Assembly (NCBI GenBank): GCA_031370485.1
Contig: JANMQK010000122.1
Location: forward strand, 1-6,491
Direction of reading: 5' to 3'
DNA: 6,491 bases
DNA from: JANMQK01 sp031370485
GTDB taxonomy: Bacteria > Acidobacteriota > Polarisedimenticolia > Gp22-AA2
Shown: in pieces, positions 1-5,790 of the stretch
Layout: each line of letters opens with the position of its first letter
How positions within the stretch are numbered: position 1 is the stretch's first letter
Translations under genes and position numbers: made by a program
Notes under the pieces: model-generated
The model's input: only the letters and a program-made list of their open reading frames with translations
What the model was told of the DNA's origin: nothing
Database searches by the model: none

Positions 1-1227
1 GCGGCGGCGGATCGCCGCGAGGGCACGCTGGAGACGGTGGGGGACGAGGACTGAAAGCTGCAATCCCTCCGATCGCTCGCGAAGGAAGAACAGGAGAATG
101 CCGAGCAGGGTCAGGAAGACATTGCCGACCCAGAGCCCGACGTACGGCGAGAGCGTCCCCTGGCTGACGAGGTTCTGTCCGGCCAGCAGGAGGATCCAGT
201 AGATGACGGCGATGCCGATGCTCAGGCTGAAGCCGGAGGCCTTCCCTCCGCGCCGGTTCATGATTCCGAGGGGGAGTCCGAGGACGGCGAACGCGAGGCA
301 GGCGAACGGCAGGGCGAATCGCTCGTGAATGACCGAGAGTATCGTGCCGATCACCCGGTTCCGCGTCTCGGTATGGGTGATGGCGTCAGCCTTGAGGATG
401 GCGTCGGCCAGCTCGGAGAGGCTTTGCTCATGCCAGTTCTTGGGCATCGGCCGGGTGAGCAGGCTGGAGCGCATCTTGAAGGCTTCGTCCGGCGGCTTTA
501 CGAAGAGGTGGCGATCGAAATGGCTCAGCTGGTAGCTGTCGGCGCTGTCCGGTGTCGTGCTGTGGGTTGTTCCATTCTCCAGGTAGAAGCGCGCGGTGCC
601 GTCCGCCCGGTGATAGTCGATCTGCGCGCGGCGGGCGACCGTGACGATCTCCTTGCCGTCCGGCTCCTGCTGGTGGATGAAGACGTTTTGCAGGAAATCG
701 CCCCCTTCGTGCACCTGATCCGCGTACAGGAGCATTCCCGGCATCTGCTCGAAGAAAACCCGCGGCTTTATCTCGCGCCTTGGGTCGGCCGAGCTGGTCA
801 GCTCGTTGATGATTCGGTGACGCTTGTAGTTGGCCCCGGGCTCGACGCCCAGTATGAGAAAGCTGCTCGCGACCCAGCCGCACAGGCCGAGAAGCAGCAC
901 GGGAGAGAGAAGCCTCCCGTAGCTGACGCCTGACGCCCGCATGGCGACGACCTCGCTGTCAGTGGAGAGCCGGCCGATGCCGACAAGAATTCCCAGGAGT
1001 ATGGCCATCGGAAGGGTCATCTCGAGGACACGCGGAAGGTAATAAAGAAGGATCAGGCCAATGGTGTGAAGCGGGAGGTCCTTCTTGATGGCGAGCTCGG
1101 CCAGGTCGAAGAGGGCGTTCATTAGGAACACGAGGACGTACACACCAAGACCGAGAAAGGTGGGCGAAAGCACTTCTTTGAAAACGTAGCGCCAGAGAAG
1201 TGAGAGGCGGAACCGGTCGAGTCGCAT
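1..1227 (-). CDS. lptF: LptF/LptG-family LPS export permease, C-terminus cut by window edge
   Basis: Inner-membrane subunit of the LptB2FG ABC transporter, which extracts lipopolysaccharide and passes it to the LptC/LptA bridge. I translated 409 codons open to the left edge. A short N-terminal segment (LDRFRLSLLWRYVFKEVLSP) leads into membrane segments at about residues 22-45, 56-85 and 104-126. The family motif region GRLSTDSEVVAMRASG lies at 85-100. A soluble periplasmic beta-rich domain spans about 130-290, and three more membrane segments lie at about 303-322, 332-352 and 362-384. This is the six-helix LptF/LptG plan. E. coli LptF is about 366 aa, so little is probably missing unless this is a longer LptF-LptG fusion. 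ATG at 1227 is the first start after an in-frame TGA about 36 nt upstream. No Shine-Dalgarno sequence precedes it. LptF and LptG cannot be told apart confidently here, and a second paralogue may follow beyond the window. Confidence 0.88.
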   Translation of the reverse strand, partial: MRLDRFRLSLLWRYVFKEVLSPTFLGLGVYVLVFLMNALFDLAELAIKKDLPLHTIGLILLYYLPRVLEMTLPMAILLGILVGIGRLSTDSEVVAMRASGVSYGRLLSPVLLLGLCGWVASSFLILGVEPGANYKRHRIINELTSSADPRREIKPRVFFEQMPGMLLYADQVHEGGDFLQNVFIHQQEPDGKEIVTVARRAQIDYHRADGTARFYLENGTTHSTTPDSADSYQLSHFDRHLFVKPPDEAFKMRSSLLTRPMPKNWHEQSLSELADAILKADAITHTETRNRVIGTILSVIHERFALPFACLAFAVLGLPLGIMNRRGGKASGFSLSIGIAVIYWILLLAGQNLVSQGTLSPYVGLWVGNVFLTLLGILLFFLRERSEGLQLSVLVPHRLQRALAAIRRR

Positions 1228-1235
1228 GCAGGTGG

Positions 1236-1264
1236 ATGGTATGGGGTAACCGTGCCACGGTCAA
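1236..1264 (-). promoter_or_regulatory. Candidate sigma70-type promoter for lptF/G, giving a nearly leaderless mRNA
   Basis: Reading the minus strand, TTGACC (1264-1259, 5 of 6 matches to TTGACA) is followed by a 17-nt spacer and TACCAT (1241-1236, 4 of 6 matches to TATAAT). The ATG at 1227 begins 9 nt after the -10 hexamer, so transcription would start at or within 1-2 nt of the start codon. This fits the absence of a Shine-Dalgarno sequence. The -10 match is weak, so this is only a candidate. Confidence 0.33.
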
Positions 1265-1302
1265 CCATTCTGACGACGGGCCGGCCCCTCTCCCAACGTC
1301 CG

Positions 1303-1316
1303 ATAAGATATCTTAT
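1303..1316. repeat. Perfect 14-nt AT-rich palindrome
   Basis: ATAAGATATCTTAT is perfectly self-complementary and sits in otherwise GC-rich DNA 76 nt upstream of the lptF/G start codon. It could be an operator for a dimeric regulator upstream of the candidate promoter. It is preceded on the minus strand by TTTACA, but no matching -10 lies at proper spacing. The function is unknown. Confidence 0.5.
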
Positions 1317-1471
1317 GTAAACCTGGAGAAGGCCGGAAGGCAGTTAGGCCCGAATCGAACCCTGGCCCGGATTCCAATCTCCAGTCGCCCTCACAGCCAG
1401 TCTCGACACGCGTCCCGCAGGGCGAGCATCACCAACCGCTGCCCCGTGTACCGGGTACCATCAAGCCGCAG

Positions 1472-1503
1472 GTTCGGCAATGTCGGCGCGCCGACATTCG
1501 AAC
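1472..1503. repeat. Long inverted repeat with a perfect 20-nt palindromic core
   Basis: The core AATGTCGGCG (1479-1488) is followed immediately by its exact reverse complement (1489-1498). The symmetry extends outward as GTTCG (1472-1476) against CGAAC (1499-1503), with a 2-nt GC bulge on the left side only. As DNA it resembles a dimer-binding operator or centromere-like site. As minus-strand RNA it would form a strong hairpin starting 59 nt after the parB stop, but no U-run follows. It could stabilise the parAB mRNA 3' end, act as a bidirectional stop, or be a protein-binding site. Confidence 0.7.
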
Positions 1504-1561
1504 AGGTCTGAGGAGCGCTACCCCTCGAGCTGGGTATCGCGTTCTGGGCCTGGCGCCTGGT

Positions 1562-2386
1562 TCAGGACTTGGAGAGGTGGTTGATGAGGTCTTTGAGAGT
1601 GGCGATGATCTCTTCCTTGGAGACCTCGGCTCTCTTGAAGCGAAGGTTGAGATTGAACTTGTTGTCCTTGGGCTTGAAGTGGAAGATGAAGCCGCGAGGT
1701 CGTCCCGGTCCCTTCTTGTCTGGCTGCTTGAGTTTTCGAACGTCATCCCGGGTCAGGCCAGCGCGGCGAATTTCGGAGATCATCTTCGCCATGGCCTCAG
1801 GGCTTGGTTGACGGGCGATGTGCAGCAGCGTCGAACGGGCGACGATCCCCGCTTCGCTGCAGATATCGCGAAGCTCGAAAGGGATGTTGTTGAGAGTCAG
1901 AGTCTCCGTAACGGAGGATCTGGACCTCCCCAGTTTTCTCGCGATCTCTTCGTGGGTGTACAGGAACTTCTCGCAGAGCTTGTGGAGTCCGTCGGCCTCC
2001 TCGAAGGATGTCAGATCGCGACGTTGGAGGTTTTCGATGAGGCTAATCTCCAGGACTCCCCTGTCGTCGACATCCATCTCGATGCAGGGGATCTGGGACA
2101 GGCCGGCCTCTATCGAGGCGCGGTAGCGGCGCTCGCCGGCAATGATCTCGAACTTGTCCCCGCTTGGCCGGACCAGGACCGGCTCCAGCACCCCCTTCTC
2201 CTTGATCGATGAGACCAGATCGGCAATGTCGCCGAACGATCGGCGTGGCTGGTCGGGGTTCGGGACGAGCAAGTCCAGGGGGACCATCCTGGCAAGGACC
2301 GGATCGGGGCCCGCGGACAGGTGGTCAACAAAGTGATAGTCATGCCGCATCCGGCGATGCGATGGAAGCCCACGCTGCTTAGACAC
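1562..2386 (-). CDS. parB: ParB/Spo0J-family partition protein with a divergent DNA-binding region
   Basis: CTP-dependent clamp that loads on a centromere-like site and works with ParA in DNA segregation (family knowledge). With the GTG start at 2386 it is 274 aa. The N-terminal ParB/sulfiredoxin-like domain (about 34-125) carries VPNPDQPRR (41-49), the nucleotide-binding GERRYRA (84-90) and ENLQRRDL (118-125). A helix-turn-helix follows at about 143-163 (THEEIARKLGRSRSSV). A C-terminal domain (about 231-274, FIFHFKPKDNKFNLNLRF onward) probably dimerises. GTG 2386 is chosen because it overlaps the parA stop by 8 nt and has an AGAGG about 10 nt upstream; ATG 2350 (MRHDYHF) is the alternative. 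The frame runs open upstream to 2584, but that part is antiparallel-free shadow of parA in another frame. Unusually, the segment after the helix-turn-helix reads TLTLNNIP...ARSTLLHIAR instead of the usual LRLLxLP...GHARALL. The N-terminal LGxGLxxL ParA-contact motif is also not recognisable. Confidence 0.92.
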   Translation of the reverse strand: MSKQRGLPSHRRMRHDYHFVDHLSAGPDPVLARMVPLDLLVPNPDQPRRSFGDIADLVSSIKEKGVLEPVLVRPSGDKFEIIAGERRYRASIEAGLSQIPCIEMDVDDRGVLEISLIENLQRRDLTSFEEADGLHKLCEKFLYTHEEIARKLGRSRSSVTETLTLNNIPFELRDICSEAGIVARSTLLHIARQPSPEAMAKMISEIRRAGLTRDDVRKLKQPDKKGPGRPRGFIFHFKPKDNKFNLNLRFKRAEVSKEEIIATLKDLINHLSKS

Positions 2387-3134
2387 GACCGATGACCTCT
2401 TCAGAGAGTTTGTAGTATTCGAGAGCTCCGGCGGAGTGCGGCGCGAAGCTGAAGATCGGTTCCTTGTAGGCCGGGCTTTCCTCCAGCCTGACGCTTCTCG
2501 AGATGATCGTCTTGAAGACCTTCTGTCCGAAAACCTCCTGGATGTGGTTCTTGATGTCCCGGCCCAGGACCGTGCGCTTGTCATGAATGGTGATCACGAC
2601 CCCCAGGAACTCAAGATTGGGGTTGGGGCGCGCGCGAATCTTCTCGACGGTTTCCAGGAGGTCATCGGTTCCCTCCAGGGCGAAATAGGAGGACTGGATC
2701 GGAACGAGAAGGTGCGATGAGGCCACGAGGGCATTCACCGTAAGGAGACCGAGGGTCGGCGGTGTGTCAATAATGATGTATCGGTAGTCCCCGACGACCG
2801 ATTTGAGTCGGTCCTTCAGCCGGAAATGGGAGTCGATGTCTCCGAGGAGCTTGCTCTCGAATTTCGCCAGGCTGATGCGGGCGGGGATCAGGTCAAGCTT
2901 CTTGAGATTGGTCTTGTGTATTGAATCCTTGATCGTCCTCCCCTCCTCGACGAGGGCCTCGTAAACAGACGAGGTGAGCTGCTCGGGGTCGAGAAAGGAA
3001 AGGGTCGCATTCCCCTGGGGGTCGAGGTCAACTAAGAGCGTGTGAAAACCCTTCTGGGCAAGCGCGGCCGAGAGGTTGATGGCTGTCGTGGTCTTGCCGA
3101 CGCCGCCCTTCTGGTTAGCAATGGCCAGGATCAC
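2379..3134 (-). CDS. parA: ParA/Soj-type partition ATPase
   Basis: Cytoplasmic ATPase that binds DNA nonspecifically as an ATP dimer and is stimulated by ParB to move cargo over the nucleoid (family knowledge). The 251-aa product has the deviant Walker A QKGGVGKTT at 8-16 (signature Lys9, catalytic Lys14), the A' motif VDLDPQGN (35-42) and the Walker B region IIIDTPPTLG (120-129). The C-terminal block ISRSVRLEESPAYKEPIF (211-228) and the final SAGALEYYKLSEEV are typical of the family. There is no N-terminal helix-turn-helix extension, so it matches chromosomal Soj or type Ib ParA rather than P1-type repressors. It starts with GTG; GGAGG lies 10 nt upstream (3149-3145) inside the 8-nt palindrome CTCCGGAG. 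It has its own strong promoter about 95 nt upstream, and its stop overlaps the parB start. Confidence 0.95.
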   Translation of the reverse strand: MILAIANQKGGVGKTTTAINLSAALAQKGFHTLLVDLDPQGNATLSFLDPEQLTSSVYEALVEEGRTIKDSIHKTNLKKLDLIPARISLAKFESKLLGDIDSHFRLKDRLKSVVGDYRYIIIDTPPTLGLLTVNALVASSHLLVPIQSSYFALEGTDDLLETVEKIRARPNPNLEFLGVVITIHDKRTVLGRDIKNHIQEVFGQKVFKTIISRSVRLEESPAYKEPIFSFAPHSAGALEYYKLSEEVIGRV

Positions 3135-3229
3135 GCGGTGAGATCCTCCGGAGAACTTTGTGAGAGGCCAAGGCGGGGAACCTCCCGGTACGCATGAAAA
3201 GCCACGATCTTGCGCAGTCTTGAATGCGG

Positions 3230-3258
3230 CTTATACAGGAGGGCCTCGTTCGTGTCAA
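3230..3258 (-). promoter_or_regulatory. Strong sigma70-type promoter of parAB
   Basis: On the minus strand TTGACA (3258-3253, perfect -35) is followed by exactly 17 nt and TATAAG (3235-3230, 5 of 6 matches to TATAAT). Transcription should start near 3223, leaving a leader of about 90 nt before the parA GTG. The leader can form short stems, for example CGGG/CCCG at 3187-3174. None looks like a known riboswitch, and the leader might serve autoregulation. Confidence 0.75.
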
Positions 3259-3287
3259 GCAGGATGCATTCGATAGCAAGGTACCAC

Positions 3288-3350
3288 TGTGTTACTGTAA
3301 GTCTTTTAGTTTCTTATAGTTATACGTAATACATCTACATTTCATATTTG
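3288..3350. other. AT-rich island between the DUF151 gene and parA
   Basis: Bases 3291-3350 are 45 of 60 A/T (75%, counted by eye) in a GC-rich window. The island covers the last few codons of the DUF151 gene and the start of the gap. It lies about 30-90 nt upstream of the parAB -35 hexamer, too far for a classic UP element but suitable for an upstream architectural or regulatory protein such as IHF/HU. I did not find a clear IHF consensus, a terminator or a gene in it. Confidence 0.55.
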
Positions 3351-3820
3351 CCCATTTCGTCAGGGTCGAGGTTCTCCAGCCATTTGCGGATGCGCTCGGA
3401 CTCGCCGGCATCCTTGGTGAGGTCGGTGTTCTTGGCTTTCTCGATGACCTCGGAGTTAACGAAGATCGGCGAATTGGTGCGAAGCGCCAAGGCGATCGCG
3501 TCGCTCGGGCGGGAATCGATCGGCAGGACCGTCCCGAGGCGGCTGAGGAAAATCACGGCGTAGAAGGTATTGTCCTTCAGATCGGTGATGACGACCTTTT
3601 CGACGGTGGCCTGGAGCCCGCTGATGGTGCTCTTGAGGAGGTCGTGCGTCATCGGCCGCGGCGTGACGATCTTCTCGATCTGCAGCGCGATCGCGTTGGC
3701 TTCGAAGATTCCAACCCAGATCGGCAGGACCGCCGAACTCGCCGGGTCGCGGAGGATGATGATCGGCATGTTCGTGATGGGATCGATCATCAGTCCCTTG
3801 ATTTTCATCTCGAGTTCCAT
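3335..3820 (-). CDS. DUF151 'bifunctional nuclease' (BFN) domain protein
   Basis: The 161-aa product is a single DUF151/BFN domain. Key blocks are VLPIWVGIFEANAIAL (31-46), PRPMTHDLL (54-62) and IDSRPSDAIALALR (101-114), all hallmarks of the family. The acidic, lysine-rich tail (about 125-161) lacks the UVR motif found in some homologues. Family members have been described as nucleases acting on DNA and RNA, but the cellular role in bacteria is not settled. ATG 3820 has GGAAAGG 8 nt upstream (3835-3829), located inside the end of miaB; Met at 3808 (MKIKG) is a possible alternative. The gene starts 2 nt after the miaB stop, so it is almost certainly cotranscribed and translationally coupled with miaB. 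Confidence 0.93.
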   Translation of the reverse strand: MELEMKIKGLMIDPITNMPIIILRDPASSAVLPIWVGIFEANAIALQIEKIVTPRPMTHDLLKSTISGLQATVEKVVITDLKDNTFYAVIFLSRLGTVLPIDSRPSDAIALALRTNSPIFVNSEVIEKAKNTDLTKDAGESERIRKWLENLDPDEMGKYEM

Positions 3821-3822
3821 GG

Positions 3823-5208
3823 TCAGGGCCTTTCCAGGTTCGCGGTGGTCTTCTCAGATTGATCTTTATAGCCTGCCGCAGCGGTCGAGTCAAGCCGCGG
3901 GAGGCGAGCCGCGGGCTCTCCCGTGAAGGAATGCGCGTGCGCGCGGGTGATCACGACGTCGAGAAAGCCGCGTAGCGTGGCCTCTGCGGCCGACACGTGC
4001 ACGATACGGTTGCAGGTGGTGCGCCCCTTCAACACGCCCGGGTCCATCCGGCTCGGACCATCCACGAGGACCTCGAAGGTGCGCCCGACGAGGGCCCGGT
4101 TGCGTTGCGTCATGATCGACTCCTGGAGGGCCAGGAGCCGCTGCAGCCTCACGGACTTGGACTCCTCGGAGAGGGTCTCGGGTTCGATGGCGGCGGGCGT
4201 GCCGGGTCGGGGCGAGAAGGCGAAAGCATAGACCTGGTCGAATCCCACCTCGCGGAGAAACGAGAGGGTCTCGTCGAAATCGGCGTCGCTCTCCCCCGGG
4301 AAGGCGACGATGATATCGGTGCTCAGGGCGATGTCCGGGATGTTTTTCCTCAGGTAGGCGATCGTGTCGAGGTAGCGCTTCTTCGTGTAGCCGCGGTTCA
4401 TACTCTTGAGGATCCGATCGGAGCCGGATTGCGCCGGGAGGTGCAGGTGGTTGCAGACCGAGGGCACGTCGCGCATGGCGTCCATGATCCCCTTCTTGAG
4501 GTGCCCGGGATGCGAGGTCGTGAACCGGAGTCGCCGGACCCCCGGCAGTCGATCGATCTTGTGGAGGATCGAAGCCAAGTCGTCCTCGCCGTGGTGGTAG
4601 GCGTTCACGTTCTGGCCGAGAAGCTCGATCTCGCAGTAACCTCGTGCCGCCAGCTCTGCGGCCTCGGACACAATGTCGTCGGGGCCGCGGTACACTTCCT
4701 TGCCCCGCGTATACGGCACGATGCAGAAGGCGCAGGACTTGTTGCAACCCTCCATCACAGTGACGTAGGCGCGCGGCCCGGCCCCGCGGGCGGCGGTGTT
4801 CGAGGGAAACAGGATCGGGTCCTCGTCCCGCGCCAGGCTGATCGAGCGGCCGTCGCGGCGGGCCTGCTCGAGGAGCGATCCGAGGTGGGCGATGTTACGC
4901 GGTCCCATCACCAGATCGACGAAGGGGGCGCGGCGGAAGATCGCCTCCCCTTCCTGCTGGGCGACACAGCCGCAGACTCCGATGAGAAGTCCGGGGTTGG
5001 ACTTCTTCAGCACGCGCAGCTCCCCGAGCCGGTCGAACACCTTGCGGGCAGCCTTTTCCCTCACGCTGCAGGTGTTGAGGAGGATCAGGTCGGCCTCCTC
5101 CGGGCTCGCGGCGGGGAGATACCCATGGGTGCCGAGAATCCCCGCCATCTTCTCTGAGTCGTGGACGTTCATCTGGCAACCCCAGGTTTCGACGAAGAAG
5201 CGTCTCAT
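3823..5208 (-). CDS. miaB: MiaB, tRNA-2-methylthio-N6-dimethylallyladenosine synthase
   Basis: Radical-SAM methylthiotransferase that converts i6A37 to ms2i6A37 in tRNAs reading UNN codons. The 461-aa product begins with the UPF0004 domain. Its cluster-binding cysteines are in GCQMN (Cys11), NTCSVRE (Cys47) and VCGCVAQ (Cys79/81, of which Cys81 in GCxAQ is the expected ligand). The radical-SAM motif CNKSCAFC (Cys155, 159, 162) supplies the second cluster. EIELLGQNVNAY and the LHLPAQSGSDRIL block are MiaB-typical and favour MiaB over RimO or MtaB. A C-terminal TRAM domain spans about 378-440, followed by a short non-conserved tail. ATG 5208 overlaps the HIT stop (ATGA), with AAGGGA immediately upstream. 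The reading frame continues open to 5367, but that part reads across the HIT gene and encodes a Pro/Arg/His-rich shadow peptide. Confidence 0.96.
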   Translation of the reverse strand: MRRFFVETWGCQMNVHDSEKMAGILGTHGYLPAASPEEADLILLNTCSVREKAARKVFDRLGELRVLKKSNPGLLIGVCGCVAQQEGEAIFRRAPFVDLVMGPRNIAHLGSLLEQARRDGRSISLARDEDPILFPSNTAARGAGPRAYVTVMEGCNKSCAFCIVPYTRGKEVYRGPDDIVSEAAELAARGYCEIELLGQNVNAYHHGEDDLASILHKIDRLPGVRRLRFTTSHPGHLKKGIMDAMRDVPSVCNHLHLPAQSGSDRILKSMNRGYTKKRYLDTIAYLRKNIPDIALSTDIIVAFPGESDADFDETLSFLREVGFDQVYAFAFSPRPGTPAAIEPETLSEESKSVRLQRLLALQESIMTQRNRALVGRTFEVLVDGPSRMDPGVLKGRTTCNRIVHVSAAEATLRGFLDVVITRAHAHSFTGEPAARLPRLDSTAAAGYKDQSEKTTANLERP

Positions 5209-5747
5209 CGTCCCTTCGCGGTGCGCGCGGCGGCGGGCCGGCGGCGCCGGGTCGGGGCGGCGCCGGCCCGCAGCGGGCGCCGCAGCCGGCGGTAGGTCAC
5301 TTTCAAGGCTTCGGGAATGACCCGGGTGCCGGCCACCACGGTCATGTAGTTCGTGTCGCCGTCCCATCGCGGGACGATGTGCAGGTGGTAGTGCCCCTCG
5401 ATGCCCGCGCCCGCGCTCCGGCCGAGGTTCATCCCAAGGTTTATCCCCGAGGGGCGGTAGGTGTTGCGCAGGGCCGCCTCGCAGCGGACGGCGAGGCGCA
5501 TCATCTCGTCCAGGGTGCCGGGAGATGCTTCCTCGAGGGTGGCCAGGTGGGCGAAGGGCACGATCATCAAGTGGCCGTTGTTGTAGGGATACTTGTTCAG
5601 AATGACGAAGTTCCGCTCTCCGCGCAGCAGAATGAGGTTTTTCCTGTCAGCGCGTCCCCGGACGGCATGGCAGAAAACACAACCTTGGACCTTCCGCCGT
5701 CCCGACGAGACATAGCGGAGGCGCCACGGGCTGAAGAGTTTCTCCAT
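5205..5747 (-). CDS. HIT-family nucleotide hydrolase/phosphorylase (Ap4A-type)
   Basis: Histidine-triad protein of 180 aa from ATG 5747, with AAGG 6 nt upstream. It opens with MEKLFSPWRLRYV, the (S/T)PWR start typical of actinobacterial-type Ap4A phosphorylases. CVFC follows (Cys23, Cys26; likely zinc ligands), then the HIT core ILNKYPYNNGHLMIVP (49-64) and the catalytic triad EGHYHLHIVPRW (117-128; His119, 121, 123). Likely substrates are diadenosine polyphosphates or nucleoside phosphoramidates, but the exact substrate cannot be read from the sequence. The last 30 residues are an Arg/Ala-rich tail (RRLRRPLRAG...RRRRPAAARTAKGR), which could bind nucleic acid or be encoded there because that DNA forms a strong inverted repeat. 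The stop overlaps the miaB ATG. The open frame upstream to 6011 reads across the IHF gene and is rejected as coding. Confidence 0.92.
   Translation of the reverse strand: MEKLFSPWRLRYVSSGRRKVQGCVFCHAVRGRADRKNLILLRGERNFVILNKYPYNNGHLMIVPFAHLATLEEASPGTLDEMMRLAVRCEAALRNTYRPSGINLGMNLGRSAGAGIEGHYHLHIVPRWDGDTNYMTVVAGTRVIPEALKVTYRRLRRPLRAGAAPTRRRRPAAARTAKGR
5233..5271. repeat. 11-bp perfect inverted repeat inside the HIT gene's 3' end
   Basis: GCGGGCCGGCG (5233-5243) and CGCCGGCCCGC (5261-5271) are exact reverse complements separated by 17 nt. In the transcript this would form a very stable stem ending about 25 nt before the miaB start codon and about 17 nt before its ribosome-binding site. It lies in codons for the low-complexity basic tail of the HIT protein. 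It may affect ribosome passage or coupling, or may simply reflect extreme GC content. Confidence 0.55.
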
Positions 5748-5769
5748 TGTGGGCCTTGCGGAGCCGGCT

Positions 5770-5786
5770 GCCGGAGAGGCTCCGGC
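5770..5786. repeat. Short hairpin in the ihfB-HIT gap
   Basis: GCCGGAG, an AGG loop and CTCCGGC form a perfect 7-bp stem in the 43-nt gap, 5 nt after the IHF-like gene's stop on the minus strand. No U-tract follows, so it is not a classic terminator. It may mark a processing or attenuation point between ihfB and the HIT gene. Confidence 0.4.
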
Positions 5787-5790
5787 GGAA

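Larger units (their letters stand above)
1228..1561. other. Gene-free, palindrome-rich intergenic region between parB and lptF/G
   Basis: This 334-nt stretch holds no credible gene; a plus-strand 103-codon frame across it has no recognisable protein. It contains several inverted repeats: GGGCCGGCCC (1278-1287), a 14-nt AT-rich palindrome (1303-1316), GTACC-G-GGTAC (1448-1458) and a long hairpin/palindrome (1472-1503). It also has a near-repeat GGCCCGAATC / GGCCCGGATTC (1347-1356, 1364-1374). No U-tract follows any hairpin on the minus strand, so no classic intrinsic terminator can be called. It probably holds the end of the parAB transcript and the lptF/G promoter. Confidence 0.75.

Noticed and set aside
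428..883. A 151-codon minus-strand open frame
   Set aside because: It is a shadow of the LptF/LptG permease in another frame; the permease frame gives the full six-helix family plan.
1340..1440. tRNA-like piece on the minus strand containing GGGTTCGATTC, resembling a T-loop
   Set aside because: The bases flanking the loop do not pair as a T-stem, and no acceptor, D or anticodon stem can be built around it. At most it is a chance match or a badly decayed remnant.
1200..1511. A 103-codon plus-strand open frame in the parB-lptF/G gap
   Set aside because: The predicted peptide is Arg/Pro/Ser-rich with no family resemblance. The frame starts inside the lptF/G gene and spans the palindromes.
2387..2584. 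Upstream extension of the parB reading frame inside parA
   Set aside because: This part encodes a Ser/Arg-rich low-complexity peptide in another frame of a clear parA gene. The GTG at 2386 overlapping the parA stop is the better start.
3990..4003. CACGTG core as a possible parS site
   Set aside because: The flanks lack the GTT/AAC arms of parS and the site lies in ordinary miaB coding sequence.
3997..5157. A 386-codon open frame on the plus strand, antisense to miaB
   Set aside because: It has no recognisable domain. High GC suppresses stop codons on the opposite strand, and miaB on the minus strand is unambiguous with all its cluster-binding cysteines.
5209..5367. N-terminal extension of the miaB frame
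   Set aside because: It reads across the HIT catalytic region in a different frame. The MRRFFVETWGCQMN start at 5208 matches the family start and couples with the HIT stop.
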